DNA of 64,000 bases from ATX-6F1 sp943369485 (GTDB taxonomy: Bacteria; Cyanobacteriota; Cyanobacteriia; PCC-6307; Cyanobiaceae): the NCBI GenBank assembly GCA_943369485.1, contig CALRNH020000009.1:1-64000 (forward strand), read 5' to 3'. How positions within the stretch are numbered: the first letter of the stretch is position 1; each line of letters starts with the position of its first letter. Below, piece by piece: positions 62,192 to 64,000 of the stretch. The translations under genes and the position numbers were made by a program. The notes below the pieces were generated by a model. That model ran no database searches and had not been told where the DNA came from. It worked only from the letters and a program-made list of their open reading frames with translations.

Positions 62192-62659
62192 ATGGACCCA
62201 ACGATGACAATCCTTCCTTCCGCTTCTCCTTCCACCAGCCGGCTGCGCTTCTCCCTGCAGCGTTCGCTGGTGCAGCCGGCGGCCGTGGCCCTGACTCTGG
62301 CGCTTCCGATCCTCAGCGGCGCCTCCCTGGCTCAGGTGGGATCTCCCGCCGCACAGACCAGGCCCAACCTGAGCGAAACCCAACGCCAGGAGCTGTTCCA
62401 GAAGCGGAGGTCGCTTGAGCAGAGGAGCCATGCCGGCCGCATCTCCATCCTGCAGGAAGCGGATCGCTGCATCACCGCCGCCCAGACCAGGGAGGCCTTC
62501 AAAGCCTGCGAGCAGAAGGAACAGCAGGCCCGTCAGCAGCTCCGCGGCCAGCTCAGGGCCGAAGCGGCTCAGGTCCGTGCTCAATTCGGCCTGCCCCCCA
62601 GGCCCGAACGGGGCTGGAATCAAAAGCCGGGCGCCGCCCCCGGCCAGCAGGGCATCTAG
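62192..62659 (+). CDS. Small secreted protein, paralogue B
   Basis: A 155-residue protein from ATG 62192 (ATG 62204 possible), 104 bases after paralogue A. Signal peptide (VALTLALPILSGASLAQ). The core RQELFQKRRSLEQRSHAGRI, then ILQEADRCI, with a second Cys in FKACEQKEQQARQQLR, aligns with paralogue A, and both end near GLPxPxxRxWN. It lacks the Gly-Pro tail. Function unknown; the pair arose by tandem duplication. Confidence 0.7.
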   Translation: MDPTMTILPSASPSTSRLRFSLQRSLVQPAAVALTLALPILSGASLAQVGSPAAQTRPNLSETQRQELFQKRRSLEQRSHAGRISILQEADRCITAAQTREAFKACEQKEQQARQQLRGQLRAEAAQVRAQFGLPPRPERGWNQKPGAAPGQQGI

Positions 62660-62671
62660 GCCGCGTCCTGT

Positions 62672-63877
62672 TCAGGCCTCATCGAGGGCTGCCACGCCGG
62701 GAAGCACCTTGCCCTCCAGCAGCTCCAGGCTGGCGCCGCCGCCGGTGGAGATGTGGCTCATCTGCTCGGCCACGCCCACTTTCTCCACGGCGGCCACGGA
62801 GTCACCACCACCGATGATCGTGCAGCAGCCCGTGGCGCTCAGGCCCGCCAGGGTGTGGGCGATGGCGTTGGTGCCGGCGGCGAACTTGTCGAACTCGAAC
62901 ACGCCCATCGGGCCGTTCCAGATCACCGTCTTGCAGTCGGCCAGGGCGGCCTGAAAGGTCTTGATCGAATCGGGTCCGATGTCCAGGCCCATCCAGCCAT
63001 CGGGGATGGCCTCGATGGAAACGATCTGGCTGTTGGCGTCGGGGGAGAAGTTGTCGGCCAGCACCACATCGGTGGGCAGCAGCAACTGAACACCCTTGGC
63101 TTTGGCCTTGGCCTCCAGCTCCTTGGCCAGCTCGAGCTTGTCTTCCTCCACCAGGCTCTTGCCCACCGCCAGGCCGCGGGCCTTGTAGAAGGTGAAGATC
63201 ATGCCGCCGCCGATCAGCACCTTGTCGCACTTGTCGATCAGGGCTTCCAGCACGCCGATCTTGCTGCTCACCTTGGAACCACCCACGATCGCCGCCAGGG
63301 GCCGCTTGGGCTCATCGACGGCACCCTGCAGATACTGCAGTTCCTTCTCCATCAGCAGGCCGGCCACGCAGGGCTTCAGGTAAGCGGTCACGCCTGCGGT
63401 GGAGGCGTGGGCGCGGTGGGCGGCGCCGAAGGCGTCATTCACATAAACGTCGGCCAGAGCGGCGAGCTTGGCGGCGAAGCCGGGGTCGTTGTTCTCCTCC
63501 TCGGCGAAGAAGCGCACGTTCTCCAGCAGCAACACATCCCCGTCGGCCATGGCCGCCACCTTGGCTTCGGCGTCGGGGCCGATGCAGCTCTCGGTCTTCA
63601 GCATCGGCTTGCCCAGCAGCTCGCCCAGCCGCTCAGCGACCGGGGTGAGGCGCATGGCCTCGTTCACCTGGCCTTTGGGACGGCCGAAGTGGGCGGCCAG
63701 GATCACCCGGGCGCCCTTGCCCGTCAGGTCGTTGATCGTGGGGAGGGCGGCGCGGATGCGCGTGTCATCGGTGATTCCCCCCTGCTCATCAAGCGGTACG
63801 TTGAAGTCGACCCGAACCAGAACACGTTGGCCGCGCAGGTCGTCGGCGGTGAGGCTGGTCAGGGAGCGCTTCGCCAT
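62672..63877 (-). CDS. pgk: Phosphoglycerate kinase
   Basis: A 401-residue protein, normal length. It interconverts 1,3-bisphosphoglycerate and 3-phosphoglycerate with ADP/ATP in the Calvin cycle and glycolysis. The N-terminal VLVRVDFNVPLDEQGGITDD, AAHFGRPKGQVNEAM, GAAHRAHASTAGV, VGGSKVSSKIGVLEAL and the C-terminal WNGPMGVFEFDKFAAGTNAI and IIGGGDSVAAV are all intact. Confidence 0.98.
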   Translation of the reverse strand: MAKRSLTSLTADDLRGQRVLVRVDFNVPLDEQGGITDDTRIRAALPTINDLTGKGARVILAAHFGRPKGQVNEAMRLTPVAERLGELLGKPMLKTESCIGPDAEAKVAAMADGDVLLLENVRFFAEEENNDPGFAAKLAALADVYVNDAFGAAHRAHASTAGVTAYLKPCVAGLLMEKELQYLQGAVDEPKRPLAAIVGGSKVSSKIGVLEALIDKCDKVLIGGGMIFTFYKARGLAVGKSLVEEDKLELAKELEAKAKAKGVQLLLPTDVVLADNFSPDANSQIVSIEAIPDGWMGLDIGPDSIKTFQAALADCKTVIWNGPMGVFEFDKFAAGTNAIAHTLAGLSATGCCTIIGGGDSVAAVEKVGVAEQMSHISTGGGASLELLEGKVLPGVAALDEA

Positions 63878-63976
63878 GGGTGGGGGGTTTGAGGTAAAGG
63901 ATGGGCGACATTAACCCTCAGCCCTCTGCCGCCCGTGGCCCCGGGCGCTAGGACAAGGGAACCTGGGAGAGTGGCG

Positions 63977-64000
63977 ATGTTTGAAACGGTGCTGTTCCCC
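63977..64000 (+). CDS. Probable universal stress protein (5' end only)
   Basis: Only eight codons (MFETVLFP) are inside the window, beginning with ATG 63977. They match the usual start of cyanobacterial UspA-type proteins, and a gene divergent from pgk would be expected here. A TAGGAC box at 63950 could be its -10. Too short for a firm call. Confidence 0.45.

Overview
The window is a GC-rich, gene-dense stretch of a cyanobacterial chromosome, most likely a picocyanobacterium of the Synechococcus/Cyanobium group. Supporting signs are: the HIP1 octamer GCGATCGC recurs (for example at 2312, 3554, 7565, 13920, 15682, 19748 and 24024); pilM-pilN-pilO-pilQ are present without pilP; several genes belong to cyanobacteria-typical families (DUF3747, a pentapeptide protein with a C-x2-C start, ClpB2, an AarF-type kinase); and gene order resembles what I recall for marine picocyanobacteria (speA/ndk/thiO/gatB/coaE/argJ; clpB2-secE-nusG-rplK-rplA-rplJ-rplL with rnhA and pyrD). 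No tRNA, rRNA, insertion sequence, prophage or CRISPR array was recognised.

Region 1 (1-15.1 kb) is a cell-surface and signalling block. It holds the 3' 8.9 kb of a giant filamentous-haemagglutinin-like exoprotein with 27 tandem ~70-residue repeats, an exported CHAT-type cysteine peptidase five bases after it, a GAF/HD-GYP phosphodiesterase, and a TPR/GT41 glycosyltransferase. A family-2 glycosyltransferase runs the other way and overlaps the end of the GT41 gene by 203 bases.

Region 2 (15.1-33.7 kb) is a housekeeping backbone (speA, ndk, thiO, gatB, coaE, argJ) interrupted by two accessory cassettes. Between ndk and thiO lie two consecutive FecR-domain plus CHASE2-adenylate cyclase pairs. 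Between coaE and argJ lie two tandem ~900-residue paralogues that join a NosR/NapH-like membrane Fe-S module to a C-terminal cyclic-nucleotide-binding (CNB) domain. The first cassette should make cAMP and the second carries CNB domains, so together they suggest a cAMP-to-membrane-redox circuit. Only the first paralogue keeps the canonical phosphate-binding arginine.

Region 3 (33.7-48.1 kb) holds an orphan ribbon-helix-helix protein, two small hypothetical proteins, an AarF/UbiB kinase, enolase, glyoxalase I, ClpB2, the secE-nusG-ribosomal protein cluster with a well-formed L10 leader and a terminator after rplL, a DUF3747 protein, RNase HI and dihydroorotate dehydrogenase.

Region 4 (48.1-64 kb) holds the type IV pilus genes pilM-N-O-Q, a minus-strand operon of MoxR ATPase, DUF58 protein, membrane transglutaminase and pentapeptide/TPR protein, a CobD/CobC-type aminotransferase, murG, a secreted conserved protein, a beta-hydroxyacid dehydrogenase, two tandem small secreted paralogues, pgk, and the first codons of what is probably a universal stress protein at the right edge. 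The 3' half of pilQ and the gene end facing it are visibly AT-richer than their surroundings.
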